44,470 bases of DNA. Source: Albidovulum sp. (lineage in GTDB: Bacteria; Pseudomonadota; Alphaproteobacteria; Rhodobacterales; Rhodobacteraceae). Made by a program: the position numbers and the translations under genes. Shown here piece by piece: positions 32,722 to 40,885 of the stretch. The stretch is taken from the NCBI RefSeq assembly GCF_008933605.1, contig NZ_WBUS01000013.1, positions 1-44,470 of the forward strand. The letters are read 5' to 3'. The notes beneath the pieces were generated by a model. It ran no database searches, was not told where the DNA came from, and saw only the letters and a list, made by a program, of their open reading frames with translations. How positions within the stretch are numbered: the stretch's first letter is position 1; each line of letters begins with the position of its first letter.

Positions 32722-33672
32722 ATGAAAAAGATTCTTCTTGCTTCCACCGCGCTCGTCGGCTTCGCCGGCGCCGCCGCGGCTGCGGAAGTCACGCTGTCGG
32801 GCTACGCCGAAATGGGTATCGCCGGCGGCGACCTGATCGAGACGCAGTTCCACAACGACGTCGTGATCAACTTCAACTTCTCGGGCACGATGGACAACGG
32901 CGTCGAATTCGGCGGCAAGGTCCAGCTCGACGACACCAACGGCGGTGGTGCGATCAACGGCGCGCCGACCTTCGACGACGAAGCGTTCTGGGTTTCGGGC
33001 ACCTTCGGCAAGATCACCCTCGGTGAGACCGATGGCGCGTTCGACTGGGCCCTGTCGGAAATCTACACCGGCACCTCGCTCACCGACGACCACTCGACCC
33101 ATGCGGGCGCCTACTGGTTCACCGGTCTCGATGCGACCTATGACAACCAGATCATGCGCTACGAGTACTCGTTCGGTGACTTCGCGGCCGGTCTCTCGGC
33201 CGAGATGGACGACACCGGCGTGGGCGACACCGTGTTCGGCCTCGGCGGCAAGTGGTCCGGCCAGATGGGCGGCATGGATGTCGGCGTCGGCCTCGGCTAC
33301 CAGGACAACGGCGTGAACAGCGTCTGGGGTCTCAGCGCCTCGGCCGCCATGTCGAACGGCTTCTCGGTCGCTTTCGGCTATGCTGACCTCGACGGCACCT
33401 CGGACGCGGTCGGCAACGGCGTCCTGTCCGACAGCTGGATGGGTGTTGGCGTTGCCTACACCACCGGCGCCCTCACCGTCGGCGTGAACTACGGTGTGTA
33501 CGAAGCCTCCGTCGCGGGCGTGTCCGATCCCTCGGGCTGGGGCGTGGTCGCGAACTACGACCTCGGCGGCGGCGCGGTCGCGATGGCCGGCTACGGCGCG
33601 AGCGACAACGGCCTGGCCGGCAACGGCGCTGGCGACAACTCGTTCTCGCTGGGTCTCGGCCTGTCGTTCTGA
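32722..33672 (+). CDS. Outer-membrane porin
   Basis: This is a 316-residue general diffusion porin of the Rhodobacter type. It has a classical signal peptide (MKKILLASTALVGFAGAAAA, cleavage before AEVTLSGYA). About sixteen beta strands with aromatic girdles follow (EMGIAGGDLIETQFHNDVVI; FGGKVQLDDTNGGGAINGAP; NSFSLGLGLSF at the end). The C-terminal Phe is the BAM recognition residue. Acidic loops give a strongly anionic protein. The ATG at 32722 is set by the signal peptide and the GAGGG ribosome site. Codon use is strongly biased to C-ending codons, as expected of a highly expressed gene, and a strong terminator follows. Confidence 0.95.
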   Translation: MKKILLASTALVGFAGAAAAAEVTLSGYAEMGIAGGDLIETQFHNDVVINFNFSGTMDNGVEFGGKVQLDDTNGGGAINGAPTFDDEAFWVSGTFGKITLGETDGAFDWALSEIYTGTSLTDDHSTHAGAYWFTGLDATYDNQIMRYEYSFGDFAAGLSAEMDDTGVGDTVFGLGGKWSGQMGGMDVGVGLGYQDNGVNSVWGLSASAAMSNGFSVAFGYADLDGTSDAVGNGVLSDSWMGVGVAYTTGALTVGVNYGVYEASVAGVSDPSGWGVVANYDLGGGAVAMAGYGASDNGLAGNGAGDNSFSLGLGLSF

Positions 33673-33695
33673 TCTCCGGATCGGAAGCAATCCGG

Positions 33696-33722
33696 AAAGA
33701 GCGGGCTTCGGCCCGCTCTTTT
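33696..33722 (+). terminator. Rho-independent terminator of the porin gene
   Basis: AAAGAGCGGGC (33696-33706) pairs perfectly with GCCCGCTCTTT (33711-33721) around a TTCG tetraloop and runs into TTTT. It lies 24 bases after the porin stop codon. It is one of the two clearest intrinsic terminators in the window. Confidence 0.95.
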
Positions 33723-33812
33723 CATTTGAAGGCCGCGGGGCGCAGCCAACTCGACATTGCCGCACCCCGCGGCTAAGGTCCGCGCCGGTCCGGGATATGG
33801 GGTGAAGTGGCG

Positions 33813-35978
33813 ATGCGCGCGATGACGGGGGCAGAGATCCAGGCCACCTATGCCAGGGCGCTTCAGGCGCACAAGAAGGGCGACCTCGAGACTGCGATCC
33901 GGGGCTACGGCGCGATCATCGAGGCCAACCCGAAGGTGCCCGAGGCGCATTTCCAGGCAGGCCGCATCTTCACCGCCACCAATCGGTTCGATCGGGCATT
34001 CCAGCACTTCGGCGTGGCGGCGCAGCTCCGCCCGGGAGAAGCGGCGGTCTGGTCCGCCTGGGCGGAGGCGGTCGCGCTCGGCGCCGACCCGGAAACCGAG
34101 GCCGGGTTCCTCAAGGCGCTGAGGACCGCCCCCCTTGCCATCGAGACGCGCATCGCGTTGCAGGACAGGTTCGGTGCGCATCGCGCCCGGACCCGACCCG
34201 CGACCGGCGGCATGAAGCCAGCCGATATCCGCAGGCTTCTCGCACTTCTCGACTCCGGCAAGCCGGCCGAGGCCGAACGTCTCGCGACGGCGATGTTGCG
34301 GCAGCATCCCGGCTCCGCCCTCGCGCTGAACATCCTCGGAACGGCGCAGGCGCAGGAAGGAAAGCTGGCCTCTGCCGAGGCGAGCTTCCGCAAGGCCATC
34401 GAAACCGATCCCGGCTACGCCGAAGCCTACGACAACCTCGGCCGCTTCCTCATCGACCGCAAGCGCGAGGAAGAGGCGGTGCAGTTGTTTCGCAAGGCGG
34501 TGACGCTTGCACCCGGCCTTGCCTCCGCCCTTGTCAATCTGGCAACCAGCCTCACGCAAGCGGGTCAGCCCGCCCTTGCCGTGACGCTTCTCGAACGTGC
34601 CCGTGCCGGCGGCGCGGATGCTCCGCCGCTCTGGATGGCGTTGGGGAACGCCCACACGCGGCTCAAGAACTATGCCAAGGCCGAGGCCGCGCTGGCGCGC
34701 GGGGTGGAGACGACGCAGGGCGGTACGGCCCAGATGGTGGCGCTTCTGGCGCAGGCGCAGGCGCGGCTAGGCAAGGACGGCGAGGCGATGGCCAACTATG
34801 ACCGCGCGCTCTCCCTCGACGAGAACGCGCCCATCGCCGTGGGAGGCAAGGCGCTTCTCCTTCAGACGCTCGGCGATTTCGATGCGGCCGAGGCGCTGTT
34901 CCGCAAGGGGTTCGAGATCGACCCGCTGAACGGCGAGAACTTCCGCGCCTTCATCATGTCACACAAGGCGAAGCCTGGCGATCCGGTGATCGACATGATG
35001 CTCGCGCGCTACGATGACCCGGCAATGTTGCCGACCGACCGGATGAACATGGGTTTCGCGATCGCCAAGGCGCTTGAGGACGTGAAGGACTACGGCCACG
35101 TCTTCCGCTACCTCGACGAGGCCAACACGCTGATGCGCAAGATGTCGCCCTATGGCATCGACCAGCGGTTCCAGCAGGTGGCCGAAACGAAGGCCGCCTT
35201 CGCCGGGATGGATTGGCACGGCACGAGGATCGAGGGCACCACCGATTTCGCACCGATCTTCGTGACCGGCATGCCGAGGTCCGGGACGACGCTGATTGAG
35301 CAGATCATCGCGAGCCATTCCAGCGTCACCGGGGCGGGCGAGATCGGCGAATGTGCGCGTGCGGCGCAGGTTCTGATCACCGATCCGAAAAACCCGATGA
35401 AGATGCACCCGCCGGCGATGGACGAAATTGCCGGCCTCGGCCGCCGGTTCGAGACCTTCATCCGCGAGCGGTTCCCGGAGTCAGACCGGATCACCGACAA
35501 GTCGATCCAGACCTACATGTATCTGGGGCTGGTGAAGCTCGCGCTGCCGAAGTCGCGCTTCGTGATCGTCCGCCGCGACCCGCGCGACAACCTCCTGTCG
35601 ATCTACAAGAACAAGTTCCCCGACGACACGCACCTTTATGCCTACGACCAGCGCGATCTGGCGAAGTTCTACACCACCTTCGTCGACATGATCGACTTCT
35701 GGCGGGAACGCGTGCCCGACTGGTTCTACGAGGTGCAGTACGAGGACCTGGTCGCCAATCCCGAGGAGGAGACGCGCAAGCTGATCGCCGCCTGCGGGCT
35801 CGAGTGGGAGGATGCCTGCCTCAGCTTCCACGAGAACAAGCGCAAGGTGGAGACGCTTTCCGTCTATCAGGTGCGCCAGCCGATCACCAAGGCCTCGGTC
35901 GCACTCTGGCAGCGCTACGAGAAGGACCTGGAGCCGATGCTCGATCAGTTGAAGAAGGATGGCCATGTCGCTGGCTGA
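33813..35978 (+). CDS. TPR-sulfotransferase fusion protein
   Basis: The 721-residue protein joins about ten tetratricopeptide repeats (residues ~10-370, for example AEAYDNLGRFLIDRKREEEA) to a C-terminal sulfotransferase domain. That domain has the PAPS-binding loop FVTGMPRSGTTLIEQIIASH at about 484-503 and the 3'-phosphate site RFVIVRRDPRDNLLSIYK at about 582-599. It would transfer sulfate from PAPS to an unknown acceptor chosen through the TPR part. No signal peptide is seen, so it is probably cytoplasmic. The ATG at 33813 follows GGGGTGA; a GTG at 33807 is the alternative. The gene is followed by yggS with overlap. Confidence 0.9.
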   Translation: MRAMTGAEIQATYARALQAHKKGDLETAIRGYGAIIEANPKVPEAHFQAGRIFTATNRFDRAFQHFGVAAQLRPGEAAVWSAWAEAVALGADPETEAGFLKALRTAPLAIETRIALQDRFGAHRARTRPATGGMKPADIRRLLALLDSGKPAEAERLATAMLRQHPGSALALNILGTAQAQEGKLASAEASFRKAIETDPGYAEAYDNLGRFLIDRKREEEAVQLFRKAVTLAPGLASALVNLATSLTQAGQPALAVTLLERARAGGADAPPLWMALGNAHTRLKNYAKAEAALARGVETTQGGTAQMVALLAQAQARLGKDGEAMANYDRALSLDENAPIAVGGKALLLQTLGDFDAAEALFRKGFEIDPLNGENFRAFIMSHKAKPGDPVIDMMLARYDDPAMLPTDRMNMGFAIAKALEDVKDYGHVFRYLDEANTLMRKMSPYGIDQRFQQVAETKAAFAGMDWHGTRIEGTTDFAPIFVTGMPRSGTTLIEQIIASHSSVTGAGEIGECARAAQVLITDPKNPMKMHPPAMDEIAGLGRRFETFIRERFPESDRITDKSIQTYMYLGLVKLALPKSRFVIVRRDPRDNLLSIYKNKFPDDTHLYAYDQRDLAKFYTTFVDMIDFWRERVPDWFYEVQYEDLVANPEEETRKLIAACGLEWEDACLSFHENKRKVETLSVYQVRQPITKASVALWQRYEKDLEPMLDQLKKDGHVAG

Positions 35979-36624
35979 GATCGTCGGGCGGATCCGCGAG
36001 GCAGAGCGCGTCGCCGGGCGGCCGGAAGCATCGGTGAAGCTCATCGCCGTCTCCAAGGTCCAGCCGCTCGACCGGGTGGAGGCCGTACTGGCCGAGGGCC
36101 ACCGGGTGTTCGGCGAGAACTACGTGCAGGAGGCGGCCGCGAAATGGCCGGCGCTGCGCGAGCGGTTCGGGCCGGTCGAGCTGCACATGATCGGGCCGTT
36201 GCAGACCAACAAGGCCAAGGCAGCCGTGGAGCTTTTCGACGCGATCCACACGCTTGACCGTCCCTCGCTCGCCGAGAAGCTGGCGCGCCTGGCGGAAGCC
36301 CGGGGGGCCTGTCCGGAACTCTTCGTCCAGGTGAACACGGGCGAGGAGCCGCAGAAGGGCGGCGTCCTGCCGGCCGAGGTTGACAGTTTCATCGCAGACT
36401 GCCGGTCCCTGGGTCTGGCACTCGGCGGCCTCATGTGCATCCCGCCGGAAGGCGAGGATCCGGCACCACATTTCTCGCAGCTGGCGGGGATGGCCGCGCG
36501 GAACGGCCTGTCGGGCCTCTCGATGGGCATGAGCGCCGATTTCGAGACCGCGATCGCGCTCGGTGCGACGCATGTCCGGGTCGGCTCTGCCATCTTCGGC
36601 GCCCGCGACTACGGACCGCGCTGA
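35965..36624 (+). CDS. YggS-family pyridoxal-phosphate homeostasis protein
   Basis: This is a 219-residue PLP-binding protein of the YggS/PROSC family. The PLP lysine lies in KLIAVSKVQPL near residue 34, and the barrel motifs GENYVQEAAAKW, LHMIGPLQTNKAKAAVE, LFVQVNTGEEPQKGG and LSMGMSADFETAIALGATHV with VRVGSAIFG are all present. It has no known catalytic turnover; it buffers PLP and influences amino-acid metabolism. The ATG at 35965 is preferred because GAAGAAGG is well spaced; an ATG at 35959 lies closer to it. It overlaps the preceding gene and, tail to tail, the L,D-transpeptidase gene by 16 bases. Confidence 0.94.
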   Translation: MSLAEIVGRIREAERVAGRPEASVKLIAVSKVQPLDRVEAVLAEGHRVFGENYVQEAAAKWPALRERFGPVELHMIGPLQTNKAKAAVELFDAIHTLDRPSLAEKLARLAEARGACPELFVQVNTGEEPQKGGVLPAEVDSFIADCRSLGLALGGLMCIPPEGEDPAPHFSQLAGMAARNGLSGLSMGMSADFETAIALGATHVRVGSAIFGARDYGPR

Positions 36625-37121
36625 GGGACGACGACCCGCGTTCCGGGCGCGGCATGGCGGGCGATGAAGAAGAGGTCGCGCCGGCAGAAGGCGAGGCAGC
36701 CGGCGGTCGGGTAACCGGGGCGGCGCCACTGGTGGATGAAGATCGCAGAGCCCTTCCCGGGCACTGCGTCGGGCCAGTTCCAGTCGAGCGGCAGGATCAG
36801 GTCGTAGAGCGGGTCGGCGCGGCGCAGCCGCTCGGCGCTCTTGCCGAAGGCTTTCCGGGTGAGGTGGTTGTAGTCGGGGTGGCCGGAAAGATCGCACCAG
36901 CGGTCCTGCGGATGAATGGGCCGGGCCCAGGCCGGCAGGACATGTGCCGCGATCCGGTCCGGCCGGTAGAGGAGCCCGATGACACGGTGCACGCCGGCAG
37001 GTGTCGCCCCGTCGCCTTCACGCTTGTCGGTGACGATACCGGCCCGGCCAAGGCTGACCGGCAACAGGCGGCCGGCGAAGCGGACGCCGGTGGGGGTGAC
37101 GACTAGCTCGGCCGGGGTCAC
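36609..37121 (-). CDS. L,D-transpeptidase (YkuD) family protein
   Basis: The 170-residue protein ends with the YkuD catalytic motif: [20 protein letters not shown], with the conserved His and the Cys nucleophile in TAGC at about residues 139-152. The N-terminal part has [20 protein letters not shown], typical of the short clade. These enzymes form 3-3 peptidoglycan cross-links or attach proteins to the wall. No signal peptide is visible with the GTG start at 37121, which overlaps the ribA stop (GTGA). The missing export signal is odd for a wall enzyme, but common to this YkuD clade in my recollection. Confidence 0.85.
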   Translation of the reverse strand: MTPAELVVTPTGVRFAGRLLPVSLGRAGIVTDKREGDGATPAGVHRVIGLLYRPDRIAAHVLPAWARPIHPQDRWCDLSGHPDYNHLTRKAFGKSAERLRRADPLYDLILPLDWNWPDAVPGKGSAIFIHQWRRPGYPTAGCLAFCRRDLFFIARHAAPGTRVVVPQRGP

Positions 37122-38206
37122 AGAAGATGCCCCGACTTCTTCGCCTTGGTGGCGAGGTAGGCGGCATTGTGGCGGGTATGGCCGACCTTGAGGGGAACGC
37201 GCTCGGTCACGGCGATGCCCATGGCCTCCATCATCCGCACCTTGGCGGGGTTGTTGGTCAGGAGCCGCACCGAGGAAAAGCCAAGTTTCTTCAGGATCGC
37301 CGCGCCGAGGCGGAAGTCGCGCTCGTCGTCCTCGAAGCCGAGCCGGTGGTTGGCCTCGACGGTGTCGAAACCCTGGTCCTGGAGCGAATAGGCGCGCATC
37401 TTGTTTGCCAGCCCGATCCCACGCCCTTCCTGGTTTAGGTAGAGCAGCACCCCCGCACCTTCCGCGCCCATCTGGGCGAGCGCGGCGCGAAGCTGCGGGC
37501 CGCAGTCGCATTTCAGGCTGCCGAGGAGGTCGCCGGTGAAGCAGGCGGAATGGAGCCGGGCGAGCACGGGCGCCTCGCGCGGCGGATTGCCGATCTCGAT
37601 GGCGTAATGTTCCTCGCCGCCGTCCTCGGGGCGGAAGACATGGAGCCGCCCGGCCTCGGCGGCCTCCATCGGCACGCGTGCGGAGACAACTGGATGCAGC
37701 GGCGCCGACGCCGACAGCACGGCTGCGGCGCGGTCCCAGTCGAGCAGGGTGAGTCCCTCGGCACTGGCGAGACCGGCCGGGTCCGCGACGGGGACGAGCA
37801 GGGAGGCCGGAAGCAGGCGGGCGGATTTCGAAAGCTGGATCGCCGCACGCGCAAAGACTGCGTCGCCGTCGCGCCGGCTCTGGAGCGGGCCCTTCAGGGG
37901 TGAGGCAAGGTCCCCCGCCGGGTCGGCGATGGCCGCCACCCATGCGGGTGTCGCGTCGGTGGGAACTACGAGCCGCGCCACGTCGCCGTCGTAGGCGCGG
38001 GCCTTCAGCGTCGCCGCTCGCTTGTCGGTGATGGCGAGTGTCATCGGTCCCATCGCCGCGAGGGCGGCGAGGCGGGCAGGGTCGAGCGCCTCGGCCGCAA
38101 GCGCGAGCGCACCCCGGCCCCCGGCGACCAGCGCCACCGGCACGCCCATGCGCAGGTCGGCGCGGGCGCGATTCAACCGTTCGACGATATCGGGGCCGAG
38201 GGGCAT
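37118..38206 (-). CDS. ribA: GTP cyclohydrolase II with RibB-like N-terminal domain
   Basis: This enzyme performs the first committed step of riboflavin synthesis from GTP. The C-terminal ~200 residues hold the GCHII core: zinc-binding [20 protein letters not shown] (three Cys), [38 protein letters not shown] and [20 protein letters not shown]. The first ~160 residues resemble a degenerate dihydroxybutanone-phosphate synthase domain without its acidic catalytic motif, so only GCHII activity is expected. At 362 residues it is much longer than E. coli RibA (196). It is co-translated with the L,D-transpeptidase gene. Confidence 0.94.
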   Translation of the reverse strand: MPLGPDIVERLNRARADLRMGVPVALVAGGRGALALAAEALDPARLAALAAMGPMTLAITDKRAATLKARAYDGDVARLVVPTDATPAWVAAIADPAGDLASPLKGPLQSRRDGDAVFARAAIQLSKSARLLPASLLVPVADPAGLASAEGLTLLDWDRAAAVLSASAPLHPVVSARVPMEAAEAGRLHVFRPEDGGEEHYAIEIGNPPREAPVLARLHSACFTGDLLGSLKCDCGPQLRAALAQMGAEGAGVLLYLNQEGRGIGLANKMRAYSLQDQGFDTVEANHRLGFEDDERDFRLGAAILKKLGFSSVRLLTNNPAKVRMMEAMGIAVTERVPLKVGHTRHNAAYLATKAKKSGHLL

Positions 38207-38234
38207 GTTTCAGTCCGTGCGGATCGGTGCCCCC

Positions 38235-38263
38235 TAGATAGTCTGCCCGGAAGTAAATTGAAA
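38235..38263 (-). promoter_or_regulatory. Candidate ribA promoter
   Basis: On the - strand TTTCAA (38263-38258), a 17-base spacer and TATCTA (38240-38235) form a sigma-70-like promoter. Its -10 ends 28 bases before the ribA ATG. Confidence 0.45.
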
Positions 38264-38306
38264 CATTTGCAATCCTGGCGACACGACCGCGTGAGCCTTC
38301 GGGGCG

Positions 38307-38320
38307 TTGACTTGTGTCAA
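38307..38320. promoter_or_regulatory. TTGAC-N4-GTCAA palindrome before cenR
   Basis: The perfect 5-bp arms TTGAC and GTCAA with a 4-base spacer have the geometry of CRP/FNR-family operators (FnrL consensus TTGAT-N4-ATCAA). It lies 50 bases before the cenR ATG and 100 bases before the ribA ATG, and its left arm could double as a -35 element. The arms differ from the FnrL consensus at one base each, so the regulator is uncertain. Confidence 0.4.
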
Positions 38321-38370
38321 AGCGGACCGGCGCGCATCTGATTGACTGAGGACAGACGGAGGAAATCGAC

Positions 38371-39057
38371 ATGGCGAACGTGAAGAAGATCCTGCTTGTC
38401 GATGATGACGAGGACCTGCGCGAGGCGTTGGCCGAACAGCTCGTCTCCACCGAAGATTTCGATGTCTTCGAGGCCGCGACCGGCGTCGAGGGAATCGAAA
38501 AGGTGAAGGCGGGAATCTATGATCTCGTGATCCTCGACGTGGGGCTTCCGGACACCGATGGCCGTGAGCTTTGCAAGAAGATGCGCAAGCAGGGCGTCAA
38601 GTGCCCGATCCTGATGCTGACGGGCCACGATGGCGACGCGGACACGATCCTTGGCCTTGACGCGGGTGCCAACGACTATGTGACGAAACCCTTCAAGTTC
38701 CCGGTCCTGCTCGCCCGCATCCGGGCGCAGTTGCGCACCCACGAGCAGTCGGAGGACGCGGTGTTCCAGCTTGGGCCCTATACGTTCAAGCCGGCGATGA
38801 AGATGCTGATCGACGAGCGCGACCGGAAGATCCGGCTCACCGAGAAGGAGACGAACATCCTGAAGTTCCTCTACCGCGCGACCGAGGGCGTGGTGCCGCG
38901 CGATGTGCTCCTGCATGAGGTCTGGGGCTACAATGCCGGTGTCACGACCCACACCCTGGAGACGCATATCTACCGCTTGCGCCAGAAAATCGAACCCGAT
39001 CCGTCAAACGCCCGCCTTCTTGTGACCGAATCCGGGGGCTATCGTCTGGTCGCATAG
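38371..39057 (+). CDS. cenR: OmpR-family response regulator, CenR-like
   Basis: The 228-residue regulator has a receiver domain (acidic pocket VDDDED, phospho-acceptor D56 in LVILDVGLPDTDGR, switch residues in MLTGHDGD and YVTKPF) and a winged-helix DNA-binding domain (IRLTEKETNILKFLYRATEG; TTHTLETHIYRLRQKIEPDP). Its sequence closely recalls CenR, the essential envelope regulator of Caulobacter, rather than CtrA. Its kinase partner is not encoded nearby. The ATG follows GGAGGAAA. It is monocistronic, with a strong terminator behind it. Confidence 0.85.
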   Translation: MANVKKILLVDDDEDLREALAEQLVSTEDFDVFEAATGVEGIEKVKAGIYDLVILDVGLPDTDGRELCKKMRKQGVKCPILMLTGHDGDADTILGLDAGANDYVTKPFKFPVLLARIRAQLRTHEQSEDAVFQLGPYTFKPAMKMLIDERDRKIRLTEKETNILKFLYRATEGVVPRDVLLHEVWGYNAGVTTHTLETHIYRLRQKIEPDPSNARLLVTESGGYRLVA

Positions 39058-39115
39058 GCTCCCCCCTATCCCCTCGCCGCACCGGGGTCATGATGCGGCA
39101 TCCTCCCTGTTGGAC

Positions 39116-39144
39116 TGGCCGGGCCTTGTGCCCGGCCATTTTTT
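39116..39144 (+). terminator. Rho-independent terminator of cenR
   Basis: TGGCCGGGC (39116-39124) pairs perfectly with GCCCGGCCA (39130-39138) around a CTTGT loop and is followed by six T. It lies 59 bases after the cenR stop. Confidence 0.93.
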
Positions 39145-39334
39145 CCGGCCTACGGCGCGAACAGGCACTGCGGCAGGCGCCCCGGATTGCGACCGATGGG
39201 ACGAGCAGCGCGTTTCGAGTCGGTAGGGTCTAGCCAGGAAGAGGCTACGGCCGCAACCCCGTCGCCGAGGTTCGACGCCGCGCCGGTCGGGACGAACGGC
39301 CGGAGACCGCGGTCGCGGCGCAGAGGGCCGGCGG
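39145..39334. other. Spacer between cenR terminator and a convergent gene
   Basis: These 190 bases hold no supported gene or RNA. Open frames in this stretch are G+C-driven and lack ribosome sites. No T-run terminator for the leftward gene was found. Confidence 0.4.
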
Positions 39335-39883
39335 TCATTCGACCGGCGTGGTCTTTGCCTCGGGGAATTCCCTTCCCGCCAGGAACGGATAGGCAAGGGC
39401 CGCAACATCGCGCCGCTCCTTCCCGTCGATCCGGAGGAGGTGCCAGGCCTTGCCCTCGCGGAGCGCGAGCAGCGGCTGCTCGTTGCGGGCGGCTTTGCCC
39501 TCCGCCTCGCTCACGAACGCGGTGGGGACGATGACCCAGACGACGGTTGCACCGTCCGCGAGCGTTTCGTCTCCGGCGTCGAGCGCGGACTGGTCGGCCG
39601 AGAGGTCGCTGACCTTCGTGCCCCGCATCAGGGCGCCCGTCTGCTCCACGAGCGTGGTCCTCAACGCCTTTTCCTCCAGCCCGGTGGCGGCGGCGAAGAT
39701 CGCGAGGACTCGGGGCGGCATCGCCGCGACCACGGCTTCGGCATCCCCCTCCGCGATGGCACCAAGGTAGGCGGTGATCGCCGTGTCGAGCGCCCGTGCC
39801 TCCGCCTTCGCGAGCGGGCGGGCGGCTGCCGGCAGGGCTAGAAGCAGGGTGGCAAGCAGCGCGGCGAGGCGGATCGGGCGCAT
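39335..39883 (-). CDS. Exported protein of unknown function
   Basis: I do not recognise this gene. The 182-residue product has a clear Sec signal peptide (RLAALLATLLLALPAAARPL, cleavage near residue 20) and a compact mixed alpha/beta domain beginning with LDTAITAYLGAIAEGDAEAV. It ends LLRIDGKERRDVAALAYPFL. The helix-then-sheet pattern and the final LREGKAWHLLRIDGKE loosely recall NTF2-like folds, but no motif proves it. The ATG at 39883 gives the signal peptide directly; an in-frame ATG at 39919 is too far upstream. Divergent from xthA. Confidence 0.7.
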   Translation of the reverse strand: MRPIRLAALLATLLLALPAAARPLAKAEARALDTAITAYLGAIAEGDAEAVVAAMPPRVLAIFAAATGLEEKALRTTLVEQTGALMRGTKVSDLSADQSALDAGDETLADGATVVWVIVPTAFVSEAEGKAARNEQPLLALREGKAWHLLRIDGKERRDVAALAYPFLAGREFPEAKTTPVE

Positions 39884-39954
39884 GGGGCCTCCATTCGGCG
39901 TCTTCGGTACATCTTGCACGGGCCCGCAGCCTCGGCAAGCCGTGCCGCCCGGAC

Positions 39955-39983
39955 TTGGCCAAAGCGGCGCGCGCGCTTATGGT
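39955..39983 (+). promoter_or_regulatory. Candidate xthA promoter
   Basis: TTGGCC (39955-39960), a 17-base spacer and TATGGT (39978-39983) lie 27 bases before the xthA ATG. This fits a housekeeping-type promoter with a short leader. Confidence 0.45.
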
Positions 39984-40010
39984 CGCGCCCGCATCGGAAA
40001 GGAACCGCCC

Positions 40011-40799
40011 ATGGCCTTCACCATCGCCACCTGGAACATCAACTCCGTCCGCCTGCGCGAGGCGCTTGTATCGCGGCTCATGCAGGAGGAGGCGCCGGAT
40101 GTCCTCTGCCTGCAGGAATGCAAGGCGCCGGTGGAGAAGATCCCGCTCGCTGCGTTCCGGGCCCTCGGCTACGGCCACATGGTCGCCCGTGGACAGAAGG
40201 GCTACAACGGCGTCGCGATCCTGTCGAGACTGCCGCTGCGGGAAGTGTCGGCCCACGACTTCGCCGATCTCGGTCACGCCCGCCACATCGCGGCGGAGCT
40301 CGAGAATGGCGTGACGGTCCACAACTTCTATGTCCCTGCAGGCGGTGACATCCCCGACCGGGACGAGAACGTGAAGTTCGGCCAGAAGCTCGACTATGTC
40401 GCCGCCATGCGCGACTGGGCGCGGGCGGAGCGGCCGCGCCGGGCGATCCTTGTAGGTGATCTCAACATCGCCCCGCGGGAGGACGACGTCTGGAACCACA
40501 AGAGCCTCTTGAAGATCGTCAGCCATACGCCGGTGGAGACCGAGCTGCTCGGACAGGCGCAGGAGGCAGGCGGCTGGGTGGACATCACCCGCCAGGACAT
40601 TCCGCAGGGGCTTCTCTACAGTTGGTGGTCCTACCGCGCGCCCGACTGGGACGCGGCCGACAAGGGGCGGCGGCTCGACCATGTCTGGGCTACGCCCGAC
40701 ATCGCGGGCGCCGGGCACGGCAGCCGCATCCTTCGGGCGGCGCGGGGCTGGGAACAGCCCTCCGATCACGCCCCGGTCTTCGCGAGCTTCGACCTGTGA
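40011..40799 (+). CDS. xthA: Exodeoxyribonuclease III
   Basis: XthA is an AP endonuclease and 3' exonuclease of base-excision repair. The 262-residue protein has all family blocks: [12 protein letters not shown] at the start, LCLQECKAP with the metal-binding Glu, [28 protein letters not shown] with the catalytic Asp and Asn, [12 protein letters not shown] and the closing [12 protein letters not shown] with the Asp-His pair. The ATG at 40011 follows GGAAAGGA. The length is normal. dapE follows after an 86-base gap. Confidence 0.96.
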   Translation: MAFTIATWNINSVRLREALVSRLMQEEAPDVLCLQECKAPVEKIPLAAFRALGYGHMVARGQKGYNGVAILSRLPLREVSAHDFADLGHARHIAAELENGVTVHNFYVPAGGDIPDRDENVKFGQKLDYVAAMRDWARAERPRRAILVGDLNIAPREDDVWNHKSLLKIVSHTPVETELLGQAQEAGGWVDITRQDIPQGLLYSWWSYRAPDWDAADKGRRLDHVWATPDIAGAGHGSRILRAARGWEQPSDHAPVFASFDL

Positions 40800-40885
40800 C
40801 CGGCGGAGGGCCGATGCGGTCCGGCGGATTGCGACCGGCCGGCGATGCGGCTATCGCTGTACCCACCCTGGAAGGAGCGCATCCC

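Noticed and set aside
38371-39057. Assignment of the response regulator as CtrA
   Set aside because: The N-terminus MANVKKILLVDDDEDL and the C-terminal THTLETHIYRLRQKIEPDP pattern fit CenR better, and CtrA begins directly at its receiver strand.
39150-40769. Long - strand frame across xthA
   Set aside because: It covers xthA in antisense and the exported protein in another frame; both of those genes have better support.
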